Source: Flavobacterium praedii (lineage in GTDB: Bacteria; Bacteroidota; Bacteroidia; Flavobacteriales; Flavobacteriaceae). Taken from it: a DNA stretch of 64,000 nt. The notes under the pieces are model-generated. The model made no database searches and was not told the origin of the DNA. It saw only the letters and a list, made by a program, of their open reading frames with translations. Positions 18,519 through 29,300 of the stretch are shown piece after piece. Both the position numbers and the translations under genes were made by a program. Each line of letters begins with the position of its first letter. The first letter of the stretch is position 1. Location of the stretch: contig NZ_CP113948.1 of assembly GCF_026810365.1 (NCBI RefSeq), positions 1,265,001 to 1,329,000 of the forward strand, read 5' to 3'.

Positions 18519-18558
18519 AAAAAATAATGTCTGAAATAAAAGAGTATTGAGTCCTATT

Positions 18559-19824
18559 TTAACTATTCTCTTTTTCATCTTCCCATTTCCCCACTACTGA
18601 AGTTGCTAATGCATTTCCTAATACATTGGTTGCACTTCTAAACATGTCGCAAAAATGGTCAATTGGCAATATTAAAGCAATACCTTCTATTGGAATTTTA
18701 AACATCCCACAAGTAGCGGCAACTACTACTAAACTTGCTCTTGGTACACCTGCAATTCCTTTACTAGTCAGCATTAATACAAAAAGCATCGTAAACTGTG
18801 TTGGATAATCTAAATGTACACCATAAGCTTGTGCAATAAAAATACCTGCAAAAGTCATATACATCATACTACCATCAAGGTTAAATGAATATCCTAAAGG
18901 CAACATAAAAGAAACAATTTTATCTTTTACTCCAAATCGTTCAAGTTCTTCGGTAAGCTTTGGAAAAACGGCTTCTGAACTTGTAGTTCCAAAAGCTATA
19001 ATCAATGGACTAACGATATGCTTTAATAATGTTTTCATTCTTTTTCCAAGAAAAAAGAATCCGATAGCAATAAGTATTATCCATAGTGTTCCAATTCCGA
19101 TAAGAAATGAACCAAAAAATTTAAAATAAGTAAAAGCTAATTCTTGAAAATCTCTTACAGCAAAAACTCCTGCAATAGCACCAAAAACACCAATTGGAGC
19201 AAATTTCATTACAAAATTCACCATTTTTAAAACAATATGCGAAGTTCTGTCTAAAAAATCAATCACTGGTTTTGCATGATCTCCTATTGAAGCGGCAGCT
19301 AATCCAAAGAAAATTGAAAAAATTACTATTTGTAATATTTCATTGGTTGCCAGTGCTTCAAATAAACTCTTAGGGACAATATGTTCAATAAAATTTTCAA
19401 ATGATAAACTTTGTGTTTTAGCTGTAACATCAGAAGCTGCAGTCAAATCTACATTGGATAAATTTAATCCAACTCCAGGCTGCAATAAATTCACGTACAA
19501 CATGCCTATTAACAGCGAAATAAAGGAAGCTGTAAAAAACCAGGCTAAAGCTTTTCCTCCAATTCTTCCAACGGCTTTTATATCTCCTAATTTTGCAATT
19601 CCAACAACAAGAGTCGTAAAAACCAATGGAGCAATAATCATTTGAACTAAACGAATAAAAATTGTTGCTAACATTTTTATTTTGTTGCTAAATTCTTGAG
19701 CCGTTTCAATTGTAGCCGAATTATGAATAATCACTCCTAATACAGCTCCTAAAAGCATTGCAATTAAGATCTGACCGGTAAGGCCTTTAAAAAAGGGTTG
19801 TTTTTTGGTTGTAATCGTATTCAT
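18559..19824 (-). CDS. Dicarboxylate/amino acid:cation symporter, DAACS family
   Basis: Inner-membrane importer of C4-dicarboxylates or acidic amino acids, driven by Na+ or H+ (GltP/DctA type). I chose the ATG at 19822-19824, giving 421 residues that begin MNTITTKKQP. A longer in-frame TTG start at 19851 would only add nine residues. Family motifs include FIRLVQMIIAPLVF, a serine-rich loop AFGTTSSEAVFP before the re-entrant hairpin, GYSFNLDGS and the substrate-site helix ending ATNVLGNALAT. It is 66 bases downstream of aroC on the same strand and may share its transcript. Confidence 0.92.
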   Translation of the reverse strand: MNTITTKKQPFFKGLTGQILIAMLLGAVLGVIIHNSATIETAQEFSNKIKMLATIFIRLVQMIIAPLVFTTLVVGIAKLGDIKAVGRIGGKALAWFFTASFISLLIGMLYVNLLQPGVGLNLSNVDLTAASDVTAKTQSLSFENFIEHIVPKSLFEALATNEILQIVIFSIFFGLAAASIGDHAKPVIDFLDRTSHIVLKMVNFVMKFAPIGVFGAIAGVFAVRDFQELAFTYFKFFGSFLIGIGTLWIILIAIGFFFLGKRMKTLLKHIVSPLIIAFGTTSSEAVFPKLTEELERFGVKDKIVSFMLPLGYSFNLDGSMMYMTFAGIFIAQAYGVHLDYPTQFTMLFVLMLTSKGIAGVPRASLVVVAATCGMFKIPIEGIALILPIDHFCDMFRSATNVLGNALATSVVGKWEDEKENS

Positions 19825-19890
19825 TAAATTAATTTCAAGGTTAAATCTCAATATTTAGCTCGTCAAAATACTGAGTATGCTTTATTTTAA

Positions 19891-20952
19891 TTAAAGATAG
19901 GTTTTATTTATCAGATAAAAATCAGCTAAGACAATCGCAGCCATAGCTTCTACAATTGGTACGGCACGAGGAACTACACAAGGATCATGTCTTCCTTTAC
20001 CTGTCATTTCTGTAATATTTCCTTTATTATCTAATGATTCTTGTTTTTGCATTATAGTTGCAACTGGTTTGAAAGCAACACGAAAATAAATATCCATTCC
20101 ATTACTTATTCCACCTTGAATTCCGCCCGAAAGATTCGTTTGTGTTGTCCCGTTTGGATTGTATAAGTCATTGTGTTCGCTTCCTTTCATTTTAACTCCT
20201 TCAAAACCACTTCCAAATTCGAAACCTTTTACGGCATTAATAGACAACATTGCTTTTCCTAGCTCTGCATGTAATTTATCAAAAACAGGTTCTCCCAAAC
20301 CAATAGGCACATTTTGAATAACACAAGTTACGGTCCCTCCTACTGTATCGCCTTCTTTACGAATTTGACGAATGTAATCTTCCATAATTATGGCTGATTC
20401 TTCATCTGGACAACGAACAGGATTGCTTTCTATTTTAGAAAAATCCAATTCTTGGTATGGTTTTTCTAAAAAAATAGGCCCTACTGAAGATACAAACGCA
20501 TTAATTTTAATATCTGGAAGCATTTGCTTAGCAATAGCACCAGCAACTACTCTACTAGCTGTTTCGCGAGCTGAACTTCGGCCACCACCACGGTAATCAC
20601 GCACACCGTATTTTTTTTCATAAACAAAATCAGCATGACTGGGTCTATAATTGTCTTTTATGTGCGAATAATCATCTGATTTTTGATTGGTATTTGGAAT
20701 AATAAAACCTATTGGTGTTCCAGTAGTTTTGCCTTCAAAAATTCCTGATAGAAATTGAACATCGTCTGGTTCTTTTCTTTGTGTAACAATTGCTGATTGA
20801 CCTGGTTTACGTCTAGACATTTCAAATTGAATTGCATTCAAATCCAATTGAATTCCAGAAGGACAACCATCTATAATTCCTCCTAATGCTTCACCATGAG
20901 ATTCACCAAAAGTTGTTACTCTATATAATGTACCGTAGCTATTTCCTGCCAT
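19891..20952 (-). CDS. aroC: Chorismate synthase
   Basis: Last step of the shikimate pathway: 5-enolpyruvylshikimate-3-phosphate to chorismate, requiring reduced flavin. The 353 residues match the family from end to end. Signature segments are [11 protein letters not shown] (near 12-22), [24 protein letters not shown] and [16 protein letters not shown]. Basic residues for phosphate binding are present (RRKPGQS). A TACATTTG element on the minus strand at 20970-20977 suggests a promoter just upstream. Other shikimate genes are not in the window. Confidence 0.97.
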   Translation of the reverse strand: MAGNSYGTLYRVTTFGESHGEALGGIIDGCPSGIQLDLNAIQFEMSRRKPGQSAIVTQRKEPDDVQFLSGIFEGKTTGTPIGFIIPNTNQKSDDYSHIKDNYRPSHADFVYEKKYGVRDYRGGGRSSARETASRVVAGAIAKQMLPDIKINAFVSSVGPIFLEKPYQELDFSKIESNPVRCPDEESAIIMEDYIRQIRKEGDTVGGTVTCVIQNVPIGLGEPVFDKLHAELGKAMLSINAVKGFEFGSGFEGVKMKGSEHNDLYNPNGTTQTNLSGGIQGGISNGMDIYFRVAFKPVATIMQKQESLDNKGNITEMTGKGRHDPCVVPRAVPIVEAMAAIVLADFYLINKTYL

Positions 20953-21272
20953 TGTAATAAAATTTTAGGCAAATGTAAGTCTTATGAATTAAAGAAAAAA
21001 TTTTAAATTAGTAATATTTTGATATAATTTGACTCAAATTCGTTATAAAAAAGATATTTTTTTACAAATAGTAGAAATCAAATTCTTAAAATACAATGTA
21101 ATATTCTTTATAAAAACACTAAAAACTATAATTTTAAATACTATTATATCATTTTATATTATGAAAAAACAAAACTTAACAATCTGATTAATCAACCATT
21201 AATTAAATATTCAAGTATTTTTTTTATTATATTTATAAAACTTAAGGATTTCAAATACTAAATAAATTAGAA
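20953..21272. other. Intergenic region, A+T-rich, divergent promoters
   Basis: The 320 bases between aroC and the small barrel gene hold no convincing reading frame. The aroC side has a TAnnTTTG match (TACATTTG on the minus strand, 20970-20977) without a clear -33 TTG. On the other side no good match was found, only long A/T runs. No hairpin terminator was seen. Confidence 0.6.
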
Positions 21273-21773
21273 ATGAATAAAAATCTTTACTCCATTTATA
21301 CAGTGATCGTTTTTTCATTAACTGTTCAAGCACAAGAAATTAGTTCTAAAAATACAATCGGATTGCGTTTTGGTAACAATCATGGTTTTGGAGTTGAGAT
21401 TACTTATCAAAAAAAGATTTCTCTAAAAAATCGATTAGAACTAGATTTTGGTTTTACTAATGATAACCATACCGATGCACTCAAAATATCAGGTATTTAT
21501 CAATGGTATTGGAAAATTGAAAAAGAATTAGATTGGTATGCTGGTTTTGGAGGTGGTTTAGGGTCTTGGAATACCAATGATAATTACAATAATGAATATG
21601 CTGGTGACAATGGACTATTTGCGGTACTAAATGGTAATATTGGAATTGAATATAATTTTAAAGAAATCCCAATACAATTAGCCATGGATACAAGACCTGA
21701 ATTTGTTTTTAATAATTATGAAAAAAACGATTTTGGTTTTAATGTCGGATTGGCAATACGATATAGATTCTAA
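21273..21773 (+). CDS. Small predicted outer-membrane beta-barrel protein
   Basis: Function unknown. The 166 residues have a cleavable signal peptide ending VQAQ at about residue 21. Alternating polar and aromatic strands follow (for example IGLRFGNNHGFGVEI and WYAGFGGGLGSW), with a C-terminus VGLAIRYRF ending in phenylalanine. These are features of eight-stranded outer-membrane barrels of the OmpW/PorV-like or outer-membrane beta-barrel Pfam groups. It is isolated between divergent aroC and convergent bshA. Confidence 0.75.
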   Translation: MNKNLYSIYTVIVFSLTVQAQEISSKNTIGLRFGNNHGFGVEITYQKKISLKNRLELDFGFTNDNHTDALKISGIYQWYWKIEKELDWYAGFGGGLGSWNTNDNYNNEYAGDNGLFAVLNGNIGIEYNFKEIPIQLAMDTRPEFVFNNYEKNDFGFNVGLAIRYRF

Positions 21774-21804
21774 AAAAAACCCATCTTATTGTAAAACAAG
21801 ATGG
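21772..21804 (-). terminator. Terminator of bshA
   Basis: CCATCTT and AAGATGG pair. On the minus strand the hairpin is followed by GGTTTTTTTTA. The T-run is on that side only, so it serves bshA rather than the barrel gene. Confidence 0.75.
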
Positions 21805-21815
21805 ATCTACTAAAA

Positions 21816-22949
21816 TTACTGATACTGATTTATTGCCTTTTCATAAAGAGCTTCATAAATAGGAAGTATATTTTTAATATCGAATTTCTCTGCTACGTGC
21901 AAAGCATTCTTTTTGAATTGAGCAAGAACGGCATCCTCTTTTAATATTTTTAAAGCATTTTGCGCCATTTCATTTATTTTTCCAACATCACTCAAATATC
22001 CAGAAACACCATCCATATTCACTTCAGGTAAACCACCAGAATTACTTGATATTACAGGCACACCACAAGCCATTGCTTCTAAAGCAGCCAATCCGAAACT
22101 CTCTGTTTCTGATGGTAAAAGAAACAAATCTGTAAGACATAAAATGCGATCTATTTCATTACTATTTCCAAAAAATATCACTTTATCCTGTATCCCAAAC
22201 TTTCGACACATTTTTTCAGCCTTTTCTTTTTCTGGTCCATCTCCTACCATCATCAATTTCGCAGGGATTTCTTTCTGAATTTTATAAAATATTTTAATAA
22301 TATCCGGAATTCGTTTTACTTTTCTAAAATTACTGATATGCGTAATGATTCTTTCATTAGGATTGGCCATTACCGAACGACTACAAGGAACAGTAGGATC
22401 GTACTTGTTTTTATCTAATTCTATAAAATTAGGGATTACTTGAATTTCATTTTTTATATTAAATAATTTCAAAGTATCCTCTTTTAAGCTTTGGGAAACT
22501 GAAGTCACAAAATCTGATTTATTGATACTAAAAGTTACTGCCGGTTTATAAAAAGGATGATTCCCAACCAATGTAATATCCGTACCGTGCAACGTCGTTA
22601 CCATTGGAATATTAATGCCTTCGTCTTTCAACATTTGCTTGGCCATATACCCAGCATATGCATGAGGAATAGCGTAATGCACATGCAACAATTCTATTTT
22701 ATACAATTTTACCATATCCACCAATTTACTTGACAAAGCCAATTCATACGGCTGAAAATGAAATAATGGATATTCTGGAACTACTACTTCGTGATAATGA
22801 ACATTTGGATTTAATAATGCCAATCGCACCGGTTGGCTGTATGTAATAAAATGAATTTCGTGTCCCCGTCTGGCTAATTCAAGACCTAATTCTGTAGCAA
22901 CTACGCCACTTCCGCCAAATGTTGGATAACAAACTATTGCTATTTTCAT
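21816..22949 (-). CDS. bshA: N-acetyl-alpha-D-glucosaminyl L-malate synthase BshA
   Basis: First step of bacillithiol synthesis: transfers GlcNAc from UDP-GlcNAc to L-malate. I chose the ATG at 22947-22949, giving 377 residues that start MKIAIVCYPTFGGSG, the usual start in this family. An upstream in-frame ATG at 22979 would add ten unlikely residues. GT4 glycosyltransferase features are the N-terminal glycine loop GGSGVVATELG, HGTDITLVG, and the donor site ETESFGLAALEAMACGVP with the E-x7-E pattern. It lies 162 bases downstream of the metal ATPase gene on the same strand, with a nested inverted repeat between. Confidence 0.95.
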   Translation of the reverse strand: MKIAIVCYPTFGGSGVVATELGLELARRGHEIHFITYSQPVRLALLNPNVHYHEVVVPEYPLFHFQPYELALSSKLVDMVKLYKIELLHVHYAIPHAYAGYMAKQMLKDEGINIPMVTTLHGTDITLVGNHPFYKPAVTFSINKSDFVTSVSQSLKEDTLKLFNIKNEIQVIPNFIELDKNKYDPTVPCSRSVMANPNERIITHISNFRKVKRIPDIIKIFYKIQKEIPAKLMMVGDGPEKEKAEKMCRKFGIQDKVIFFGNSNEIDRILCLTDLFLLPSETESFGLAALEAMACGVPVISSNSGGLPEVNMDGVSGYLSDVGKINEMAQNALKILKEDAVLAQFKKNALHVAEKFDIKNILPIYEALYEKAINQYQ

Positions 22950-22982
22950 GTATAGATAATATTTAAATTTTGGAAACATGGT

Positions 22983-23032
22983 ATCGCCATATTGTATTGG
23001 TTTATCACAACAAACTTGTTGTTAATGGCGAT
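22983..23032. repeat. Nested inverted repeat in front of bshA
   Basis: The outer arms ATCGCCAT (22983-22990) and ATGGCGAT (23025-23032) enclose a second perfect inverted repeat, ACAACAA (23007-23013) and TTGTTGT (23016-23022), with a 2-base spacer. There is no T-run on either strand, so it is not a standard terminator. It may be an operator or an mRNA leader structure. Confidence 0.6.
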
Positions 23033-23111
23033 TTCATGTATGTTTTTTAAGTGGAACGAAATTAAGGAGATTAGGTCTCTTTAAGTATAAAATTAAGTTA
23101 AAATTTAACTT

Positions 23112-25097
23112 TTAAAATTTCATTCTCTGAATCCGAACAGCATTCAAAATGGCTAATAACGCTACTCCTACATCTGCAAAAACGGCCTCCCACATTGTTG
23201 CTAAGCCTCCTGCGCCAAGAATTAAAACAAATGCTTTCACTACAAATGCCATGGTTATATTTTGCCAAACAATTTTTTTCGTTTGTTTCCCTATATGTAT
23301 CGCTGTGTAAATTTTTGTCGGTTGGTCGTTTTGAATGACAATATCAGCCGTTTCGATAGTGGCATCACTTCCTAATCCTCCCATTGCAATTCCAGCATCG
23401 GCAAGGGCAATCACTGGCGCATCGTTTACGCCATCGCCAACAAAAGCCACTTTTAAATTTTGTGATTTTAATGCTTCAACTTTTTCTGCTTTATTTTCGG
23501 GTAATAAATCCCCATAAGCCGAATCGATATTCAGTTCTTTAGCAACAGCATCGACAACGACTTGTTTATCCCCCGAAAGCATTATGGTTTCGACATTTAT
23601 TTTATGTAAACTTTCAATAGCTTCTTTGGCATCTTCCTTTATTTCATCTGCAATTAAAAAATAACCTGAATACACATTATTTATGGCAACAACTATAATG
23701 GTAAATGGCGAGTTATCCAGTTCCAAATCATAATTAATGTTGAAACGCTGCATCAACTTTACGTTTCCAACTATTATTTCGGCATCATTTACCTTTCCTT
23801 TCAATCCGTGTCCTGGGATTTCTTCTACTTGAGTAACTTTTAAAGTTGCATCTAATCCTTTTGCAAATTCTACAATTGCCGTTCCCACAGGATGTGTAGA
23901 TTTAGATTCTAATGCAGCCGTATATTGGACCAGATCATCTTCTGAAATACCTACGGCCTCCACTTTTTGAACTGTAAATATGCCTTTTGTCAACGTACCC
24001 GTTTTATCCAAAATCACCACTTGAATAGCAGACATTATATCTAGAAAATTGGAACCTTTAAATAGTATTCCATTTTTGCTGGCAGCTCCTATTCCTCCAA
24101 AATATCCCAATGGAATGGAAATCACCAACGCACAAGGACAGGAAATTACCAAGAAAACCAAAGCTCGATACAGCCAATCACTGAACACATAATGGGCAAC
24201 AAAAAATAGGGGCAACAAACAAATTGCCATTGCCAAATAAACTACAATTGGAGTGTATATTTTTGCAAACTTTCGAATAAACAATTCAGTAGGTGCTTTT
24301 TTGGCAGTAGCTTCTTGTACCAATTTCAAAATTTTAGAGAGCTTACTGTCGGTATAAGCAGTCGTAACTTCAACTTCAACAACTGTGTTTAAATTGATCA
24401 TCCCAGCCAATACAACTTCATTTTTTTTCTTACTATCTGGCTTGCTTTCACCAGTTAAAGCGGCAGTATTAAAAGTAGCACTTTCAGAAATAAGTTTTCC
24501 GTCTAAAGCTAATTTTTCTCCTGGTTTTAATTGAATAATGGCTCCAATACCAATTTCGGATGCTTTAACTGAAACCGTTTTATTGCCTTCTAAAACAGTT
24601 GCAAAATCAGGTCTTTGATCTAATAATAATTTAATATTGGACTTGGCCCTTTTAACCGCTAGCCCTTGAAAATTCTCACCAATACCATAAAATAACATTA
24701 CGGCAACACCTTCTGGATATTGACCAATAGCAAAAGCTCCTAAAGTAGCTATTACCATCAATGAAAATTCTGAAAAATACTGCCCTTTTTTAATACTCTC
24801 AAAAGTTTCTTTTAAAACTGGAAAACCAACCGGAATATAGGCAACAATATACCAACCAATTCGAACCCAATTTGTAAACCAAGTTTGAGGAAAATAATTA
24901 TCCAAAACAATTCCAATCAGCAATAAACAAAAAGAAATTACAGATGGAAAGAACATTTGAAAATAACTTCCATCTCCGTGCGAATGGTCGTGGTCATGAC
25001 TATCATCATCTGAATGTATGTGTTCATCATGAGTCGAACAGCAACTATCCGATTTATTTGTTTTTATATTTATAGAATCTTTAAATGTCTTATCCAT
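23112..25097 (-). CDS. Zinc/cadmium-exporting P1B-type ATPase with His-rich N-terminus
   Basis: Inner-membrane ATPase pumping divalent metal out of the cytoplasm. The 661 residues begin with a His/Asp/Cys-rich tail (about 18-43: CC, then many His-Asp pairs) in place of a folded heavy-metal-associated domain. CPC is at 320-322 in the sixth helix, the phosphorylated Asp364 is in DKTGTLT, and the nucleotide-site pair HP is at 402-403. GDGVNDAP follows. The last helix has DVGVALLAILNA, whose Asp is typical of the Zn/Cd/Pb class (ZntA/CadA) rather than copper ATPases. It is the last gene of the efflux operon, 63 bases after the adaptor gene. Confidence 0.94.
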   Translation of the reverse strand: MDKTFKDSINIKTNKSDSCCSTHDEHIHSDDDSHDHDHSHGDGSYFQMFFPSVISFCLLLIGIVLDNYFPQTWFTNWVRIGWYIVAYIPVGFPVLKETFESIKKGQYFSEFSLMVIATLGAFAIGQYPEGVAVMLFYGIGENFQGLAVKRAKSNIKLLLDQRPDFATVLEGNKTVSVKASEIGIGAIIQLKPGEKLALDGKLISESATFNTAALTGESKPDSKKKNEVVLAGMINLNTVVEVEVTTAYTDSKLSKILKLVQEATAKKAPTELFIRKFAKIYTPIVVYLAMAICLLPLFFVAHYVFSDWLYRALVFLVISCPCALVISIPLGYFGGIGAASKNGILFKGSNFLDIMSAIQVVILDKTGTLTKGIFTVQKVEAVGISEDDLVQYTAALESKSTHPVGTAIVEFAKGLDATLKVTQVEEIPGHGLKGKVNDAEIIVGNVKLMQRFNINYDLELDNSPFTIIVVAINNVYSGYFLIADEIKEDAKEAIESLHKINVETIMLSGDKQVVVDAVAKELNIDSAYGDLLPENKAEKVEALKSQNLKVAFVGDGVNDAPVIALADAGIAMGGLGSDATIETADIVIQNDQPTKIYTAIHIGKQTKKIVWQNITMAFVVKAFVLILGAGGLATMWEAVFADVGVALLAILNAVRIQRMKF

Positions 25098-25160
25098 TTT
25101 GTTTATTTATATCAAAATTATAACATAATAACCAATATTACAGTTAGTAAAATAACTGTT

Positions 25161-26315
25161 TTATTCTTCTCCACTACCTTTCGTCAATTCTGACAATAAA
25201 TAATACGCTCCTTTGATTACAACTTTAGCTTCGGCTGGAACTTCATCTATTACCTTAACTTCGGTAAAACCTAAATCTGTAGTACCAATAGTCACTTTTA
25301 TTTGTTGAAAGGTATTTTTACTTACTGAAACAAAAATAAAATGGTCGTTTCCGTTGTTCACTATTGCTTCTGTTGGTAGTGCCGTTGTGTTGTTATTATC
25401 AATTTTTACTCTCGCCTCTACATACATTCCCGGCAACAGCGTTTCAGTAGTTTCATTTATTTTGGCGTGTACCAAAACCGCTTGTTCATTGGGTTCAAAT
25501 GCTTTGTTAATAGCATAAATTTTAGCTGGATGTGTATGCGAAACATCATTCGCATCACTAAAAGTAATTGATTGACCAATTTTTATTTTGTGAATGTCTT
25601 TTTCAAAAACTTTTAAATCCAAATGTAAAAAGTGATTGTCAATGATTTCAAACAAGACAGCGTTGGCTTCTGCAAATTTACCCATACTTAAATTAATATG
25701 CTGAATATACCCGCTTATTGGTGCCGAAATTGCAATACTCGAAGCAATATTTTTTGATGATAATTTACTTGCATTAATACCCAATTGTGCCAATTTAGAA
25801 CTTAATGTTACTTTTTTGGCTTGGACAATTTGTAATTCTCTTTGAGCTTGCTGATACGTTTTTCCTGCATTGATATTATCATCTCTCAATTCTTTTTGGC
25901 GTTGGTATTCTTTTTCCAAATAATTAAGGTTAGCATTGTTCTCTAAGTAATCTTGTTGCAATTGTATCACTTCAGCATTGACAATGGTTGCCAAAGTTTT
26001 TCCGGCTGTTACAAACTCCCCTTCTTGAACCAAAATGTTTTTTACTACGCCTCCCATCAATATACTAACTTGTGCCTGATACTGTGGTGGCAATGATAAT
26101 TTTCCATTTATTTTTAAGGTTGTCGTTAGGTTTTTATTTTCAAAATTACCCAACTTTAAATCAATAGCTTTTATTTGTGCATCTGTAAAAGTCACAACGT
26201 TTCTTTCTATTATTGTTTCCTTCGAATCATTAGTTATTGGTTCTTTCTCTGAATTATTTTTGCAGGAGATTAGAGCTAAAACTAGAAAGAATAAGATTGC
26301 TATATTATTTTTCAT
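25161..26315 (-). CDS. RND efflux periplasmic adaptor, CzcB-like lipoprotein
   Basis: Membrane-fusion protein linking the inner-membrane RND pump to its outer channel. The 384 residues start with a lipoprotein signal whose lipobox is LISC (Cys18). Next comes a barrel-sandwich part (around SILMGGVVKNILVQEGEFV), a helical hairpin (about 115-190), the return half ISAPISGYIQHIN, and beta-barrel and membrane-proximal domains (LPGMYVEARV). It begins 9 bases after the fused pump-channel gene. The lack of the Met-rich N-terminal motif of CusB fits a Zn/Co/Cd-type system. Confidence 0.92.
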   Translation of the reverse strand: MKNNIAILFFLVLALISCKNNSEKEPITNDSKETIIERNVVTFTDAQIKAIDLKLGNFENKNLTTTLKINGKLSLPPQYQAQVSILMGGVVKNILVQEGEFVTAGKTLATIVNAEVIQLQQDYLENNANLNYLEKEYQRQKELRDDNINAGKTYQQAQRELQIVQAKKVTLSSKLAQLGINASKLSSKNIASSIAISAPISGYIQHINLSMGKFAEANAVLFEIIDNHFLHLDLKVFEKDIHKIKIGQSITFSDANDVSHTHPAKIYAINKAFEPNEQAVLVHAKINETTETLLPGMYVEARVKIDNNNTTALPTEAIVNNGNDHFIFVSVSKNTFQQIKVTIGTTDLGFTEVKVIDEVPAEAKVVIKGAYYLLSELTKGSGEE

Positions 26316-26324
26316 TGCTGTATT

Positions 26325-29300
26325 TTATTTGTTTACTAAATATTGAATGTTGATTATCGTTTGATTGTAATTGTTCATTGCAATCAAATAATCACTTTTA
26401 ATTTTGTTGGCATCTTTAAGGTTTTGGGTATATTCGATATAACCAATATCTCCTGATTTGTATAGCCGTTGCGCCGAATTGATAATCATTTCTGCCATTG
26501 GAATTCCATCGGTTTTATAATAATTGAGTTGCTCCAAATACTGTTTTTGTAGTTGGTATTGTTGCAAATAGACAGTTGCCAATTCCTGTTGCGATTTCTC
26601 TAATTCTTTTTTAGCGATTTCAGTTTCTAATTTTGCCACTTGTGTTTTTGCCTCAATTCCATTTCTAAATAATGGAATATTAATCCCTACACTTCCATAA
26701 TAAAACGGAGTTACCTTGTCTAAGCTCTGTGCATTAACCCCCAAATTAAATGATGGATTGGCTTTAGCTTTTTCAGATTTAATCGCCAATTCTTTAGCAA
26801 TAATTTGCTGTTGCAAAAACTGTAAAACGGGATGATTTTTGACTAAAGTACTATCGCTTAGATTAATTTCGGGTAAAGCTTCATATTTTGTTGTGGCTTT
26901 ATAATCTGCATTATTCCGAGTCCATTTTTGCAATTCTGCCAAATAAAAAGATACTTGAGTACTGACTTCTCCCAATTGCAATTTTAAATCCTTGTGTTGC
27001 AATGTGGCATTTATTTTTTCGAGTTTATTGCTTTCGCCAACCTGAAATTTCTTGTCTGCATACTTTTCATAATCTGCAAAAATGTTGTCTATTTCGAGTA
27101 GCAAATTGTATTGTTGCACATTATAAATCCAAAATAAATAAGCACTTGAAACACTTTTGATCAGTTCATTTTTGGTAACGGCTTCAAAAGATTTGGCAAC
27201 GGTTACATTTTGATTCAGCAGATTTCTATCGGCTTTATTCGATAATTTAAAACCTTGAGCAACTCCTATATTATAATCAAACAATTTACTGTTCATTTGA
27301 CCCAAATTACTATTAATATTGAATGGGTCCAGAATAGTAGCTATTTTTGTTAATGCTTGTTGCTGCTCTGTTTGCAAAGTTGCCTGTTGTATGGTTGGAT
27401 AATTTTTCAACGCAGATTCTATCGCATCGTTCAATTGCAAAGGACTATTTTGTGCATTAGCATTAAAAGAATAACAACTAAAAAGCAAAACAACAATTGA
27501 TGCAATTTTAGGATTAACTTTTATTTTTTTTGATGACATCACTAAATAATATAAAACTGGTAAAACAAATAAAGTCAGTAAAGTTGATGTTAATAAACCA
27601 CCAATCACTACAGTTGCCAATGGTTTTTGGACTTCGGCACCTGCACTTGTACTTAAAGCCATTGGCAGAAAACCTAATGATGCGACTGTTGCTGTTGCTA
27701 AAATTGGTCGCAATCGAGCACTGCTGCCTTTGTAAATGCGTTGCAAAAGATTGTCTTCTCCTTCTTCTTTAAGTTGGTTATAATAGCTAATTAATACTAT
27801 TCCATTCAAAACAGCAACGCCAAAAAGTGCAATAAAACCAACTCCTGCCGAAATACTAAAATTCATTCCACGGCTCCACAAAGCAAATATGCCACCTATT
27901 GAAGCTAAGGGAATTGCAGAGAAAATTATAGTAGCTTCTTTGAGGGAACGGAACGACAAAAAGAGCAGAAAGAAAATAAGCAAAAGCGCTAAAGGAACAG
28001 CCAATAGCAATCTCCCTTTGGCTTCTTGAAGGTTTTGAAATTGTCCTCCGTATTTTATAAAATAGCCTTCCGGTAATTTTAATTTGGCATCTAATTTTTT
28101 CTGAATTTCCAAAACTACACTTTCTACATCACGGCCACGAACATTGGCTTCGATAACAATTCTGCGCTGTGCTTCCTCCCTGCTTATTTGTGATGGTGCA
28201 GTTTTAAAATTGAGTTCGGCGACTTCGTTCAACGGAATTTGATTCCCTTTTGGTGTTGGTATCAATAAAGATTTTAAAGCATCAATATCGGTATTTTCAT
28301 CTTTAGGAATACGAACAACCAAATCAAATTTTCGTTCGCCCTCATACACTACACCCGTTGTCCCGCCTGCGTAAGCCGTATTCAGAATTCGATTCACCTC
28401 TGCAATATTCAAGCCGTATTGCGCAATTTTGTTTCGATTGTATTTCACAACTAATTGTGGCATTCCTGTAACTTGCTCGACTTTTATATCGGTCAAACCC
28501 TCTATTTTGTTAATAATTGGAACCGCTTTGTTGGCTTCTGAAAAAAGTTTATCCAAATCATCGCCAAATATTTTTATGGCAATATCTGACTTTACACCTG
28601 CAATCAATTCGTTAAAACGCATTTGAATGGGTTGCTCAAAAGATATATTACAACCTGGAATTTGGCTTAATTTTTCATTCATTTTATCGGCTAAATCTTC
28701 TTTATTATCGGCTGTTGTCCATTCTTTTTTGTCTTTTAAAACCATTATCAAATCAGCACTTTCAATAGGCATTGGATCTGTTGGTATTTCACTGCTCCCA
28801 ATTTTGCTAACTGTTTCTTCAACTTCTGGGAATTCCTTTAAAAGTCTTTCTAATTGGGTCCCTACTTCAATGGTTTGAGGCAAACTACTTCCTTGTCTAA
28901 TGGTATAATTTGCTGCAAAATCGCCTTCGTCTAATTCAGGAATAAACTCTCCACCCAATGAGTTGAAAAGAAATAATGAAGCTACGAATAAAAAAACTGC
29001 ACTACCAATAACCTCAAATTTTCGTCTTATAGCAATAACTAAAACTGGTTGATACCAATTATTTAATTTATTGATAAATCGGTCCGTAAAATTGGGTTCA
29101 TTACTGATTTTTTTGCTTAAAAAAAGACTGCTCGCCCAAGGCACATACGTAAGAGAAAGTAATAATGCCCCAACGATTGCAAAACTTACCGTTTGCGCCA
29201 TTGGCATGAACATTTTACCCTCGACACCGCTTAACACAAACAACGGAATGTAAACAATCAGGATTATAATTTGCCCGAAAATGGCAGAACTCATGATCTT

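Noticed and set aside
22983-23032. Intrinsic terminator after the metal ATPase
   Set aside because: No T-run follows the stem on either strand, so it is kept as an unexplained inverted repeat.
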